Assembly: GCA_900759715.1 (NCBI GenBank)
Contig: CAAEXF010000113.1
Span: forward strand, 1 to 64,000
Direction: 5' to 3'
Length of the DNA stretch: 64,000 bases
DNA from: Clostridium_AM sp900759715
GTDB taxonomy: Bacteria; Bacillota; Clostridia; Clostridiales; Clostridiaceae
Position 1 is the first letter of the stretch. Each line of letters opens with the position of its first letter. A program made the translations under genes and the position numbers. Positions 25,390-34,186 of this stretch are shown here, piece by piece. The notes beneath the pieces are model-generated. The model searched no databases. It saw only the letters and a list, made by a program, of their open reading frames with translations, and was not told the DNA's origin.

Positions 25390-25501
25390 GTAAATGCAAA
25401 TTGTACGAAATGGAAAAAATAAGCATGAAAAGAATTTATACACGAAAATATTCTTTTCATGCTCATTTTTTTCCCTCTTGTGCACTTTATATTGAATTTA
25501 C
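25390..25501. repeat. Palindromic MITE-like element, copy B
   Basis: A 112-bp imperfect palindrome in the same orientation as the copy at 21230-21342, sharing blocks such as atgaaa.gaattta.acacgaaaatattcttt and the ccctcttgtgca...attgaatttac end. It follows the ABC ATPase gene, so the two copies bracket the peptide-transporter module exactly. Confidence 0.8.
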
Positions 25502-25592
25502 TTTTTAAGTATGTAAAATAGTTATTATAAGTTTCATTTAATCCCAAATTCGACTATGATATTTTTAGGGTTTTGATTCGTATTTAAATCCT

Positions 25593-25639
25593 AGACAAAA
25601 AGCCCAAGTTGTATCCAATACCACTTGGGCTTTTTGTCT
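25593..25639. terminator. Strong palindromic terminator
   Basis: AGACAAAAAGCCCAAGTTG pairs with its complement CACTTGGGCTTTTTGTCT around a ten-base loop. T-runs on both strands make it bidirectional. It closes the ABC operon. Confidence 0.85.
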
Positions 25640-25716
25640 CGCAGAAAGGCAATATTATTGAAGAACAAAACTTGATTTTTAATTTATTAAATTAATATGA
25701 AAAGGAGTTAAATACT

Positions 25717-26052
25717 ATGGCTTTTTATATAGTAGTTATTATTTTAATCATATTTATACCAAGTAGTTTAATAGGTCTTTATTATTTTTCAAAACAAGAA
25801 TACGATAATTTTTTTGTAAGTTTATTATTAAATGAAGATAAGCTAAAATTACTTAAATCAAAGAAGATAAATCAAAAAAATCATAAAAAAATCAAGTTTA
25901 TATTAAATATCCAAACTACATTAATAATATTATTATCAATAATATTTATTTGTATTTTCAAATCATATAATTTTACTATTAGATACATTATAATTATTTT
26001 TATGTTTATAATTAAAATAATTTCTAAGAAGCTTATTGAAAAAATACTATAA
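25717..26052 (+). CDS. Small membrane protein of unknown function
   Basis: A 111-residue very basic protein with a hydrophobic N-terminal helix (IVVIILIIFIPSSLIGLYYF), a lysine-rich middle (DKLKLLKSKKINQKNHKKIKF) and two adjacent hydrophobic helices near the C-terminus. The ribosome site AAAGGAG is well placed. The size and topology are like small immunity proteins, and it lies next to the secreted-peptide module, but outside repeat copy B. I do not recognise a family. Confidence 0.6.
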   Translation: MAFYIVVIILIIFIPSSLIGLYYFSKQEYDNFFVSLLLNEDKLKLLKSKKINQKNHKKIKFILNIQTTLIILLSIIFICIFKSYNFTIRYIIIIFMFIIKIISKKLIEKIL

Positions 26053-26132
26053 GTAAATAAGGTTGTTTGATAAATAGAATACAGGTTATAATTATATCTA
26101 AGGTTTACTATAGATGAAGGAGAGAGTAGAAC

Positions 26133-27170
26133 TTGGAATACATAAAAGAAATATATATAAACGAAGCTATAGTTCATATATTAGATAATAATGCTGATGA
26201 GCCTGTTCTAAATGAATATACTCTACAACTTAATGAAGAAATATATGGGTTTTTACTAAAACATATAGAAAAATGTTTAAAAGACGAAGAGTTAAAATAT
26301 GCAATCTTCAATGAAGAAAGAAATATAGTGAAAGAGGTATCGCAAGAATACTTAAATGGCTCAAATAGCATTGTTGAAGTATCAAAGGAATTAGTGAGGC
26401 AGATGTTTATCCTAATGAAAGCTGATGGCAATATACCTTGCTGCGATTTAGTCATAGTATCTATATCTACAGAATATGGACCTATGCTAGCAATATTAAA
26501 GATGGATTACATAAAAAACTATACTCATTCCATAGACTTCGTAGACAATAAAATAGGTATAAATATCGTACCAGAGTTTACGGGGCTTCCTGTAAGCGCT
26601 CAAAAGATACAAAAATGTGCATTTATTAAACCTATAAGAGAAGATCAAGGATTCAATTTAATGGTTATAGATAAGCAAAATAAGAGCAAAGACGATGGCG
26701 AATATGGATCAAATTATTTTATAGGAAAATATCTTGGATGTACAGTTATAGACAACGAAAGAGATATTACTAAAACCTTTGTTAAGGCCGCTGAAGAGTG
26801 GACCAGAACCAGCTTTGAGGAAAATGCAGATACTGCAGAAATGATCAGAAGTTCTATAAAAAGAAAACTAAAAGAAGAGGATAGCATAGATATACAATCA
26901 CTGTCAGAGGATATGTTTGGAGATAATGCTGAAGTACAGCAAAGCTTTAGGGAGTATATATCTTCAAAAGGTGTAGGCGACCAGATAGATATAGATAAAC
27001 AATGGGTAGAAAAAAAGCTTAAGAGAGTCAGGCTTAAAATAGATAAGGATATTGATGTTTATATAAATGAAGAAGCATATCATGATAATAGTAAGTTTGA
27101 GATACAAAGAGTTGGAGACGGAAGCATTAACATTGTTATAAAACATGTTAAAAATTATATTGAAAAGTAA
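26133..27170 (+). CDS. Nucleoid-associated protein NA37 (YejK-like)
   Basis: A 345-residue protein of the 37-kDa nucleoid-associated family: N-terminal AIVHILDNNADEPVLNEYTLQLNEEIYGFLLKHI, then AILKMDYIKNYTHSID and GNIPCCDLVIVSI. It starts at a TTG with GAAGGAGAG eight bases earlier. In other bacteria family members bind DNA nonspecifically. It appears monocistronic. It has no visible functional link to its neighbours. Confidence 0.85.
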   Translation: MEYIKEIYINEAIVHILDNNADEPVLNEYTLQLNEEIYGFLLKHIEKCLKDEELKYAIFNEERNIVKEVSQEYLNGSNSIVEVSKELVRQMFILMKADGNIPCCDLVIVSISTEYGPMLAILKMDYIKNYTHSIDFVDNKIGINIVPEFTGLPVSAQKIQKCAFIKPIREDQGFNLMVIDKQNKSKDDGEYGSNYFIGKYLGCTVIDNERDITKTFVKAAEEWTRTSFEENADTAEMIRSSIKRKLKEEDSIDIQSLSEDMFGDNAEVQQSFREYISSKGVGDQIDIDKQWVEKKLKRVRLKIDKDIDVYINEEAYHDNSKFEIQRVGDGSINIVIKHVKNYIEK

Positions 27171-27200
27171 AAAAATGTGGCATTAAAAGCCACATTTTTT
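27171..27200. terminator. Bidirectional terminator between NA37 gene and fba
   Basis: AAAAAATGTGGC/GCCACATTTTTT forms a strong stem with a six-base loop and T-runs both ways. Confidence 0.92.
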
Positions 27201-28133
27201 CTATTGCATAGAGTTAGCTGAACCAAGAACGTTATCTATTTTACCTTCAACAACCTTTTGAACAGCATCTCTTCCAGCTCCACAGTATTTTCTAGGGTCG
27301 AATTCCTTTGGATTGTCTCCAAAAGTTTTTCTTACAGCAGCAGTCATAGCTAATCTTAAGTCAGTATCCATGTTTATTTTACATACAGCCATTGATGAAG
27401 CTTTTCTTAACATATCTACTGGAATACCTTTAGCACCAGCTATGTTTCCGCCGTACTTGTTACAAGTTTCAATTGCTTCTGGGTCAACAGCAGAAGCTCC
27501 ATGAAGAACTATTGGGAATCCAGGCAATTTATTTTGAATTTCTTCTAATATATCAAATCTTAATTGTGGTTTGAAATCTAATGGGAACTTAAATGCTCCG
27601 TGTGAAGTTCCTATAGCTATAGCTAATGAATCAATACCAGTTCTGTTAACGAAATCTACAGCTTGATCTGGATTAGTGTATATGTGCTCAGCAGCAACAA
27701 CGTCATCTTCAACTCCAGCTAAAACTCCAAGTTCAGCTTCAACAACTACTCCACGAGCGTGTGCATATTCAACAACTTCCTTTGTTTTTGCTACGTTTTC
27801 TTCGTAGTCAAAGTGTGAACCGTCGAACATAACTGAAGTAAAGCCAGCATCGATAGCTTCTTTAACTGCTTCGAAACTTGGACCGTGGTCTAAGTGAAGA
27901 GCTACATCAACTCCTGTTTCCTCTATAGCAGCATTAACCATAGCTTTTAAGTATTTTGCACCAGCATACTTTAATGCTCCTGTTGAACATTGAAGAATAA
28001 CAGCTGAATTTTTAGCCTTTGCTCCTCTGATAACACCTTGAATTATTTCCATATTGTTGATATTAAAAGCTCCTATAGCGTATTTGCCTTCATAAGCTTT
28101 TTTAAACATTTCCTTAGTAGTAACTAATGCCAT
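27201..28133 (-). CDS. fba: Class II fructose-1,6-bisphosphate aldolase
   Basis: Glycolytic aldolase of 310 residues that reversibly splits fructose-1,6-bisphosphate. Zinc ligands and active-site motifs are visible: ALHLDHGPSFEAVKEAID, VEAELGVLAGVEDD, IGTSHGAFKF, LHGASAVD and KINMDTDLR. I chose the ATG at 28133, with GGTGG nine bases before it; an upstream in-frame ATG at 28154 lies before that site. It is monocistronic. Confidence 0.97.
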   Translation of the reverse strand: MALVTTKEMFKKAYEGKYAIGAFNINNMEIIQGVIRGAKAKNSAVILQCSTGALKYAGAKYLKAMVNAAIEETGVDVALHLDHGPSFEAVKEAIDAGFTSVMFDGSHFDYEENVAKTKEVVEYAHARGVVVEAELGVLAGVEDDVVAAEHIYTNPDQAVDFVNRTGIDSLAIAIGTSHGAFKFPLDFKPQLRFDILEEIQNKLPGFPIVLHGASAVDPEAIETCNKYGGNIAGAKGIPVDMLRKASSMAVCKINMDTDLRLAMTAAVRKTFGDNPKEFDPRKYCGAGRDAVQKVVEGKIDNVLGSANSMQ

Positions 28134-28320
28134 TGTGTATTCCACCTTCCACATTAAAATATTTTAAGTTATAACCAGTAATACTGATTATAATAAGATA
28201 ATCATTTAAATCTGCATAGGGACTTTTTTGAGCCCGCTGGGACAAAAAGATTACAATTATATTATAATTGATTAAGTTTATATTTTCTATAGTTTAATTA
28301 TAAAACATTTTTAAAGTTTT

Positions 28321-28701
28321 TTAAAATATATTTTGGGGATTAACTTTCTCCATTTCAACTATATGCTTTAGAAGGAACTTTATTACATGAGCAGAGGCTA
28401 AAGATTCATCTTTATTTTTTTCCTTCGTATATTGAGTAAGCTTCCAAAGTTCATTATTAATATTATCTATTTCTGCATGATGTGTAAATACAGAAACTTT
28501 TTTCGAATATTTATCCCATTCATTTAAGAACTTTAATGAATTATCATATGCCTTATTCCACTCATTACTTTGTACATTATTCTCTATCTGCATGCTTAAA
28601 CCCTCTAATTTTATGCAAACACTATTTAAATATCTTATTGAAAATAGTGCGCCTAACATTACTACAATAAAAATAGCAAAAGAGATTATAATATTCTTCA
28701 T
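28321..28701 (-). CDS. DUF4363 family protein
   Basis: A 126-residue protein with one N-terminal transmembrane helix (IIISFAIFIVVMLGALF) and an extracytoplasmic helical region with two tryptophan-bearing segments (SNEWNKAYDNSLKFLNEWDKYSKK). It follows the DUF421 gene, a common clostridial pair. Its function is unknown. The start at 28701 has GGAG eight bases before it; an in-frame ATG at 28716 is less well placed. Confidence 0.82.
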   Translation of the reverse strand: MKNIIISFAIFIVVMLGALFSIRYLNSVCIKLEGLSMQIENNVQSNEWNKAYDNSLKFLNEWDKYSKKVSVFTHHAEIDNINNELWKLTQYTKEKNKDESLASAHVIKFLLKHIVEMEKVNPQNIF

Positions 28702-28716
28702 TCCACCACACTCCAT

Positions 28717-29403
28717 CTATTTTTCTTTATTATTTTCATAGCATTGATAATAAAACTTACCTTTAGAATCCATAAGTGCTAGGAATACATCTTTTATGGA
28801 TGAAATTTTATTTTTCTTTAATTGTTCCTTAATCCAGTTTTCATCCTTATTTATTATTTTTAAATTCTCCTTATTTATTCTCCCGTTTAAGATTAAAGTT
28901 ATAGGAAGAGAGTCTTGAGTAACTGAAAGTTTTAAATCAGACTTAGTAACATTGGAAAGTTCTGTTTTAGGTATGACAGAAAGCTGTCCGCTAGTTTCTA
29001 GTATAGCGTATTCAATATCCTCTAAATTATAATAACCTTGAAGTCTTAGTTCCTCCATTAAATCGTTTATATTAAATTTTTCTTTTTTTAGTTCAAGGAT
29101 ATCTATCTTACCTGACTTAACTAAAATACTTGGCTTTCCACTTAGAATAGCCCTCATTTTTTCGCTTTTTAGCTGAATTAATGCTAATATTGTTTGAAGA
29201 ACTAATAAGGTTACTATGGGAATAACACCATGCATTATAGGTATTCGAGTATCCTGCATAGGAAGTGAGGCAAGTTCAGAAATCATTATGGCTATTGCAA
29301 GTTCAAAAGGCTCTAATTGGCCTATTTGTTTTTTACCCATTAAGCGCATTGATAAGATTACCAATAAATATAAAATAATTGTTCTAATCAGCACAATAAA
29401 CAT
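28717..29403 (-). CDS. DUF421 (YetF-like) membrane protein
   Basis: A 228-residue protein with three N-terminal membrane helices, including RLMGKKQIGQLEPFELAIAIMISELASLPM, and a cytoplasmic DUF421 domain (GKPSILVKSGKIDILELKKEKFNINDLMEELR). The family includes B. subtilis YetF and YrbG; related proteins are found in spore formers. It is the first gene of a pair with DUF4363. No enzymatic role is known to me. Confidence 0.9.
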   Translation of the reverse strand: MFIVLIRTIILYLLVILSMRLMGKKQIGQLEPFELAIAIMISELASLPMQDTRIPIMHGVIPIVTLLVLQTILALIQLKSEKMRAILSGKPSILVKSGKIDILELKKEKFNINDLMEELRLQGYYNLEDIEYAILETSGQLSVIPKTELSNVTKSDLKLSVTQDSLPITLILNGRINKENLKIINKDENWIKEQLKKNKISSIKDVFLALMDSKGKFYYQCYENNKEK

Positions 29404-29452
29404 AAGGTCACCTCATAAAAAATTAATATTTAGGCATAATCAAATAAATAAT

Positions 29453-29571
29453 AGACCAGTATTCTCGCCTATTTGCCACGAATACTTCGTCGGTAAAATT
29501 CAGGCATAGCCCCACTATGACTGGATTTTACCTCCTTGTCTCGTGGCAAATATGCTTCGAATCTTTGGTCT
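29453..29571. repeat. Palindromic intergenic element, 119 bp
   Basis: Outer ends agacca/tggtct and inner TTTGCCACGA/TCGTGGCAAA and GGTAAAAT/ATTTTACC are inverted over the whole length. It lies between divergently transcribed DUF421 and nucleoside-kinase genes. It looks like a small non-autonomous element or a very long hairpin, and is unlike the other repeat families in the window. Confidence 0.75.
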
Positions 29572-29707
29572 CTTATTTTTTTTCATATGCCTTATATCCT
29601 CTCCATATATTTTTACATTAATAAAAAAAAATATAAGTAAAGTTTGAACATTTTTAGTAAATTTGACGTATAATAATAGTACACAAAAAATTCGGGGAGT
29701 GTTTAGA

Positions 29708-31363
29708 GTGAATAAACTAAAACTTAAAATAGGAAATAAAGAACTAGATATAGAAAAAGGCACAACTCTGTATAAGATAGTTAAGGATAATAATCTGGAA
29801 GGAAATATTCCAGTAGTACTCGCTAATGTAAATGGGGTTTATTATGAACTTACACATGGATTACAGGAAGAGGGAAACCTGGAAGTTGTTGATATAACAA
29901 ATAACTTAGGAAGTAGGACTTATGTAAGAACTCTCCAATTTGTACTTATAAAATCTGTTTTGGATTTATTTCCAGGTGCTAAAATAACCATAGAGCACTC
30001 TTTGGGGAAAGGCTTATTCGGAGAAATCCATAAAGATATGCCATTAAGCGAAGATGATATATTAAAAATTAAGGCTAGAATGACGGAATTAATAAATAAA
30101 GATATCCCTATTAAAAAAGTATGTATGAAAAGAGAAGATGCAATAAAAATTTTCTCAGATTATAACATGGATGATAAAGTTCGATTATTAAAGCATGTAA
30201 GTAGTGATATTGTTAAATTGTATGAATTAGATGGTAGGTACGATTATTTTTACGGTTCCATGGCATATTCAACAGGTATATTAAAAATTTTTGATCTTTG
30301 CTATAGAGAACCTGGATTTGTACTTAGATACCCTCTAGAATCAGATCCGTCTAAATTACCTAACTTTATAGAACATAAAAAACTTAGAAAAATATTTTAT
30401 GAAACAGAACAATGGGGAAATATACTAGATGTAGGTGATGTTGGATCTCTAAATGATAAGGTAGAAAATGGTGAAATTGTAGATATAATCAGAGTAGCGG
30501 AGGCATTACATGAGAAAAAGATAGCCTATATAGCTGACATGATAAATGAGAGAAAAGATACAAAGATAATTCTTATAGCTGGGCCATCTTCCTCTGGAAA
30601 AACAACTTTTGCAAGGAGACTTGGAATTCAGCTAAGGGTAAATGGGCTAATTCCAATACCAATATCGCTAGATGATTATTTTGTAAATAGAGAAAACACA
30701 CCTAAAGATGAGAATGGAAATTATGATTTTGAATCTATATATGCATTAGACCTAGAACTATTTAACCAGAACTTAGAGTCCATACTAAAAGGTGAGGATG
30801 TAGAGATTCCAACTTTTAATTTTAAAACTGGAAGTAGAGAATGGGTAGGACAAAAAATTAAGCTTCCTGAAAATGGGATGCTTATAATAGAAGGAATTCA
30901 TGGCTTAAATGAGATGTTAACATCAGCCATACCAATAGAAAATAAGTTTAAAATATATATTAGTGCTCTTACACAACTAAATGTAGATGATCATAATAGA
31001 ATAGCTACTACAGATGTCAGAATAATAAGAAGAGCGGTTAGAGACTATCTTTCAAGAGGGTATGGCAGTGAAGATACGTTAAAAATGTGGCCTTCCATAA
31101 AAAGAGGGGAAGAGAAGAATATATTTGTATTTCAAGAAAATGCAGATGTTATGTTTAACTCTACCTTAGTATATGAACTTTGTGTACTGAAAAAATATGC
31201 GTTGAAAGAATTAGAAAAGATAAACGAGCAAAGTCCAGTATATTATGAAGCTTTAAGACTTAAAAGCTTTCTACACTTTTTTAAAGATGTAGATGTAAGC
31301 TTAGTACCAGATAACTCAATATTAAGAGAATTTATAGGGGGAAGCTGCTTCTATAAATACTAA
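29708..31363 (+). CDS. Nucleoside (uridine) kinase with N-terminal TGS-like domain
   Basis: A 551-residue protein. The first ~60 residues are a TGS/ubiquitin-like segment (LKIGNKELDIEKGTTLYKIV). Next comes a region like the threonyl-tRNA synthetase second additional domain (ITIEHSLGKGLFGEIH). Then a P-loop uridine-kinase domain (IAGPSSSGKTTFARRLG, SLDDYFVNRENTP, IIEGIHGLN, RIIRRAVRDYLSRG). The GTG start at 29708 follows GGGGAGTG. The kinase probably phosphorylates a nucleoside; what the synthetase-like part does is not known. Confidence 0.88.
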   Translation: MNKLKLKIGNKELDIEKGTTLYKIVKDNNLEGNIPVVLANVNGVYYELTHGLQEEGNLEVVDITNNLGSRTYVRTLQFVLIKSVLDLFPGAKITIEHSLGKGLFGEIHKDMPLSEDDILKIKARMTELINKDIPIKKVCMKREDAIKIFSDYNMDDKVRLLKHVSSDIVKLYELDGRYDYFYGSMAYSTGILKIFDLCYREPGFVLRYPLESDPSKLPNFIEHKKLRKIFYETEQWGNILDVGDVGSLNDKVENGEIVDIIRVAEALHEKKIAYIADMINERKDTKIILIAGPSSSGKTTFARRLGIQLRVNGLIPIPISLDDYFVNRENTPKDENGNYDFESIYALDLELFNQNLESILKGEDVEIPTFNFKTGSREWVGQKIKLPENGMLIIEGIHGLNEMLTSAIPIENKFKIYISALTQLNVDDHNRIATTDVRIIRRAVRDYLSRGYGSEDTLKMWPSIKRGEEKNIFVFQENADVMFNSTLVYELCVLKKYALKELEKINEQSPVYYEALRLKSFLHFFKDVDVSLVPDNSILREFIGGSCFYKY

Positions 31364-31371
31364 GAAAACAG

Positions 31372-31405
31372 TAAGGTACTACCGATTGGTAGTACCTTAA
31401 TTCTA
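31372..31405 (+). terminator. Terminator after the nucleoside kinase
   Basis: TAAGGTACTACC/GGTAGTACCTTA hairpin followed by TTCTATTT. Confidence 0.8.
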
Positions 31406-31431
31406 TTTAGACATTATATGGGAATCGACTA

Positions 31432-31467
31432 GAAAGTTAACTTATATAAAGCGATATGTTAACTTTC
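31432..31467. repeat. Short palindrome of the GAAAGTTAAC family
   Basis: GAAAGTTAAC and GTTAACTTTC are perfect inverted 10-mers around a 16-bp centre. The preceding ctagaaagtta matches the edge of the element at 55900-56130, so this may be a deleted remnant of that family. Confidence 0.55.
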
Positions 31468-31602
31468 AACCGTGCAACCCATAAATAATGTAAAAATAAA
31501 GAATTAAGCATGATTTTATTCAATATAAAAAAAGATGCAAGATTACAAGAAATTATTAAAAGCAATAATTATAATTTTAAACAAAAAACTTTCAAAAAAA
31601 AA

Positions 31603-31632
31603 GTGACAATTTATTTAAATTTATTGTATAAT
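31603..31632 (+). promoter_or_regulatory. Promoter of sdaAB-sdaAA
   Basis: GTGACA and TATAAT are 18 bp apart, about 80 bp before sdaAB. The 349-bp gap from 31364 holds only this promoter, the preceding terminator and the short palindrome. Confidence 0.6.
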
Positions 31633-31712
31633 AAAATCGATATTAAGAGTCTTACAATACAATATGTAGTGAATTGTATTAATATAGAAAAAAGGAAGGT
31701 TGGTGCACCAAT

Positions 31713-32396
31713 ATGAGAGAATACAGTGCATTTGATATTCTCGGCCCTATAATGATAGGACCATCAAGTTCACACACAGCAGGAGCAGCAAGATTAGGTA
31801 AAATTGCAAGAACTATAGCAGGTGATGGAATTAGAAAAGTGAAATTTTTCCTTCATGGTTCTTTTGCTACAACTTATAAGGGACATGGTACAGATAAGGC
31901 ATTAGTTGCAGGAATATTAGGAATGAACCCATGGGATGAAAACTTAAAGAATTCTATGGAATTAGCTAGAGAAAAGGATATAGAAGTGGAATTCATTCCA
32001 ACTGATCTTGGAGATGTACATCCTAATACAGTTAAAACAGTAATAACTAAGCCTGATGGAAAAGTTGTAGAAGTAACTGGGGCTTCAATAGGCGGAGGAA
32101 ATATAGTTGTTACAGAAGTAGATGGAGATAAAATAGAGTTTACTGGAGCATATCCAACTATATTAATAAATCATATTGATGTACCAGGAATGGTTGCAAA
32201 AGTATGTGCAATACTATATGAGTATGGAATAAACATTGCATTTATGAGGGTGTATAGAACAAGTGGTAAGGGATCAGCTGCAGCAATGGTATTTGAGGTA
32301 GATGATATTATTTCAGAAGAAATAATAAATGCAATAGGTGAAGTACCTAATATACACAAAGCTAGAGCAATAAACCCTGTAAGAGAGGAGGCATAA
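31713..32396 (+). CDS. sdaAB: L-serine dehydratase, iron-sulfur-dependent, beta subunit
   Basis: The 227-residue beta subunit of the two-part [4Fe-4S] serine dehydratase that converts L-serine to pyruvate and ammonia. It has the N-terminal FDILGPIMIGPSSSHTAGA signature, the catalytic-domain GHGTDKALVAGILGM, and a C-terminal ACT domain (LINHIDVPGMVAKVCAILYEYGINIAFMRVYR). It is paired three bases before the alpha subunit. Serine degradation fits the amino-acid-fermenting lifestyle implied by the grd operon. Confidence 0.97.
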   Translation: MREYSAFDILGPIMIGPSSSHTAGAARLGKIARTIAGDGIRKVKFFLHGSFATTYKGHGTDKALVAGILGMNPWDENLKNSMELAREKDIEVEFIPTDLGDVHPNTVKTVITKPDGKVVEVTGASIGGGNIVVTEVDGDKIEFTGAYPTILINHIDVPGMVAKVCAILYEYGINIAFMRVYRTSGKGSAAAMVFEVDDIISEEIINAIGEVPNIHKARAINPVREEA

Positions 32397-32399
32397 AAA

Positions 32400-33272
32400 A
32401 TGATTAATCACGGATATGAACTTTTAGAAGTATGTAAAGAAAGAAATATAAGTATATGGGAATATACTTTAGAAGAAGAAGCAAAAGCAACAGGGCTTAC
32501 TACTGAACAAGTTTTTGAAAAGATGAGAAAAAACTTACAAGTAATGCAAGCTGCTGCGGAACGTGGATTAAACAATAAAATATCATCAGTAAGCGGTTTA
32601 ATAGGTGGAGATGCTTACAGATTAAATGAATATGCGAAAAATGGGAAAACGTTAACAGGTAGCTTTATGGTTATGGCTATGGCGAGAGCTCTTTCTTCAT
32701 CAGAAGTAAATGCTGCTATGGGTAAAATAGTGGCAGCTCCTACAGCAGGCTCTTGTGGCATAATGCCAGCAGTAATAATAAGTGCTGGAGAAAAATTAAA
32801 CTCAACAGAAGATGAAATGGTAAAAGGATTATTTACAGCTACTGGTGTTGGTATAATAATAGCTAAGAATGCTACTATGGCAGGAGCAGAAGGTGGATGT
32901 CAAGCTGAATGTGGTTCAGCAGCAGCTATGGCCTCAGCTGGTGTAGTAGAAATGATGGGTGGAACACCAGAACAGGCTCTAAATGCAGCTGCTATAGTAT
33001 TTAAAAATATATTAGGATTAGTATGCGATCCGATAGCAGGACTTGTTGAAGTTCCTTGCGCTAAGAGAAATGCAGCTGGTGCAGTTAGTGCATTAACTAC
33101 AGCAGATATGGTTATGGCAGGCGTAATGAGTAAAATTCCTTTTGATGATACAGTTGAAGCAATGTACAAAATAGGAAAGCAAATGCCAGCAGAACTTAGA
33201 GAGACAGCTCTTGGTGGATTAGCTGTTACAGAAACAGGACTTAAATTACAAAGACAAGTTTTTGGAAAATAG
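32400..33272 (+). CDS. sdaAA: L-serine dehydratase, iron-sulfur-dependent, alpha subunit
   Basis: The 290-residue catalytic alpha subunit. Cluster-ligand cysteines are seen in TAGSCGIMPA, GCQAECGSA and LVCDPIAGLVEVPCAKRNAAG. The ribosome site GAGGAGG lies inside the end of sdaAB, so expression is coupled. Length is standard for clostridial two-subunit enzymes. Confidence 0.97.
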   Translation: MINHGYELLEVCKERNISIWEYTLEEEAKATGLTTEQVFEKMRKNLQVMQAAAERGLNNKISSVSGLIGGDAYRLNEYAKNGKTLTGSFMVMAMARALSSSEVNAAMGKIVAAPTAGSCGIMPAVIISAGEKLNSTEDEMVKGLFTATGVGIIIAKNATMAGAEGGCQAECGSAAAMASAGVVEMMGGTPEQALNAAAIVFKNILGLVCDPIAGLVEVPCAKRNAAGAVSALTTADMVMAGVMSKIPFDDTVEAMYKIGKQMPAELRETALGGLAVTETGLKLQRQVFGK

Positions 33273-33286
33273 TTATATAAAAAATG

Positions 33287-33323
33287 GGCTATATGCAGTA
33301 ACGTGCGTATAGCTTATTTTTTT
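33287..33323 (+). terminator. Terminator after sdaAA
   Basis: GCTATATGCA/TGCGTATAGC imperfect stem followed by TTATTTTTTT. Confidence 0.8.
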
Positions 33324-33367
33324 ATATAACTTTAATACATAAGATAAAAATTTTGCGACGCAAAATT

Positions 33368-33558
33368 TAGAGGACAGAGGACAATTGACAGAGGACAATG
33401 AAGGAGGATTTTTCTCCGCTGTGCTGCGAAAAATCTTTAATTTATACTATGAATCGATGTTTCGCCTTAGCGAAACGAGCTTAAAAATATAATAGTTTTC
33501 TGACGTAAGGAAGAAAACTTACCTTCACTGTCCACTGTCCACTGTCAATTGTCCTCTA
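33368..33558. repeat. MITE-like element, copy 1 (191 bp)
   Basis: The element begins TAGAGGACA and ends TGTCCTCTA, with long inverted ends built of GGACA/ATTGACA repeats. It has an internal TTTCGC/GCGAAA stem. Read on the plus strand it is nearly identical to the reverse complement of 39562-39759. It has no open reading frame. It fills most of the gap between sdaAA and rubrerythrin. Confidence 0.88.
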
Positions 33559-33634
33559 AAAAAATGCCTTTGTAACAAATCTCTCTAAACATGAATAAAC
33601 TGACTAAAGGAGATCAAATTCTGGAGGTTTATAA

Positions 33635-34174
33635 ATGGAGCTAAAAGGAAGCGAGACTGAAAAAAATCTTTTAAGAACTTTTTCCGGTGAATCAAGAGCT
33701 AGAAATAAATATGATTTTTATGCAGAAAAAGCTAGAAGAGAAGGGTATGAGTATATAGCAAGTATACTTGAAGAAACTGCACATAATGAAAAAGCTCATG
33801 CAAGAGAGGCTTTCGGTAGATACTTAGAGATGATAAAGAATACTGAACACAATTTAAAAGATGCAGCTGAGGGTGAGGCTTTAGAAAGCTCAAAGCTTTA
33901 TAAGGAATTTGAAAGAACAGCAAGAGAAGAGGGTTTTGTACAAATTGCAGATTTTTATAAGGAACTTGCAGAGGTTGAAGAAAATCACATGAAGAGGTTT
34001 ATATCCATACTTAAAAATTTAGAGAATGGTATGGAGTTTAAAAGAAATGAAGAAGTAAAATGGCAGTGTATGAATTGTGGATATATTCATATAGGAAAAG
34101 AAGCTCCGAATGTATGTCCTCTATGCAAATATCCAAGAGCCTATTTTAAAATTGCCTGTGAAGATTATAAATAG
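33635..34174 (+). CDS. rbr: Rubrerythrin
   Basis: A 179-residue non-heme iron protein for peroxide detoxification in anaerobes. The N-terminal four-helix di-iron domain has ESRARNKYDFYAEKARREG, EETAHNEKAHA and EVEENHMKR. The C-terminal rubredoxin domain has CMNCGY and CPLCKYPRAYF with the iron cysteines. The order is the classic diiron-then-rubredoxin form. A small gene of unknown function follows 12 bp later. Confidence 0.96.
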   Translation: MELKGSETEKNLLRTFSGESRARNKYDFYAEKARREGYEYIASILEETAHNEKAHAREAFGRYLEMIKNTEHNLKDAAEGEALESSKLYKEFERTAREEGFVQIADFYKELAEVEENHMKRFISILKNLENGMEFKRNEEVKWQCMNCGYIHIGKEAPNVCPLCKYPRAYFKIACEDYK

Positions 34175-34186
34175 GAGGGAGTAATT

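Noticed and set aside
25380..25560. Phage or integrative-element attachment site at repeat copy B
   Set aside because: No integrase, tRNA-end duplication or phage gene lies in the window; the repeat is palindromic and MITE-like.
31510..31716. A 68-codon plus-strand frame before sdaAB
   Set aside because: It lacks a ribosome site, has lysine/isoleucine-rich AT-drift composition, and contains the sdaAB promoter and ribosome site within it. I treat it as non-coding.
33368..33558. CRISPR array suggested by repeated GGACA/ATTGACA units
   Set aside because: The units are short, directly adjacent or inverted, without unique spacers of constant length, and no cas genes are present.
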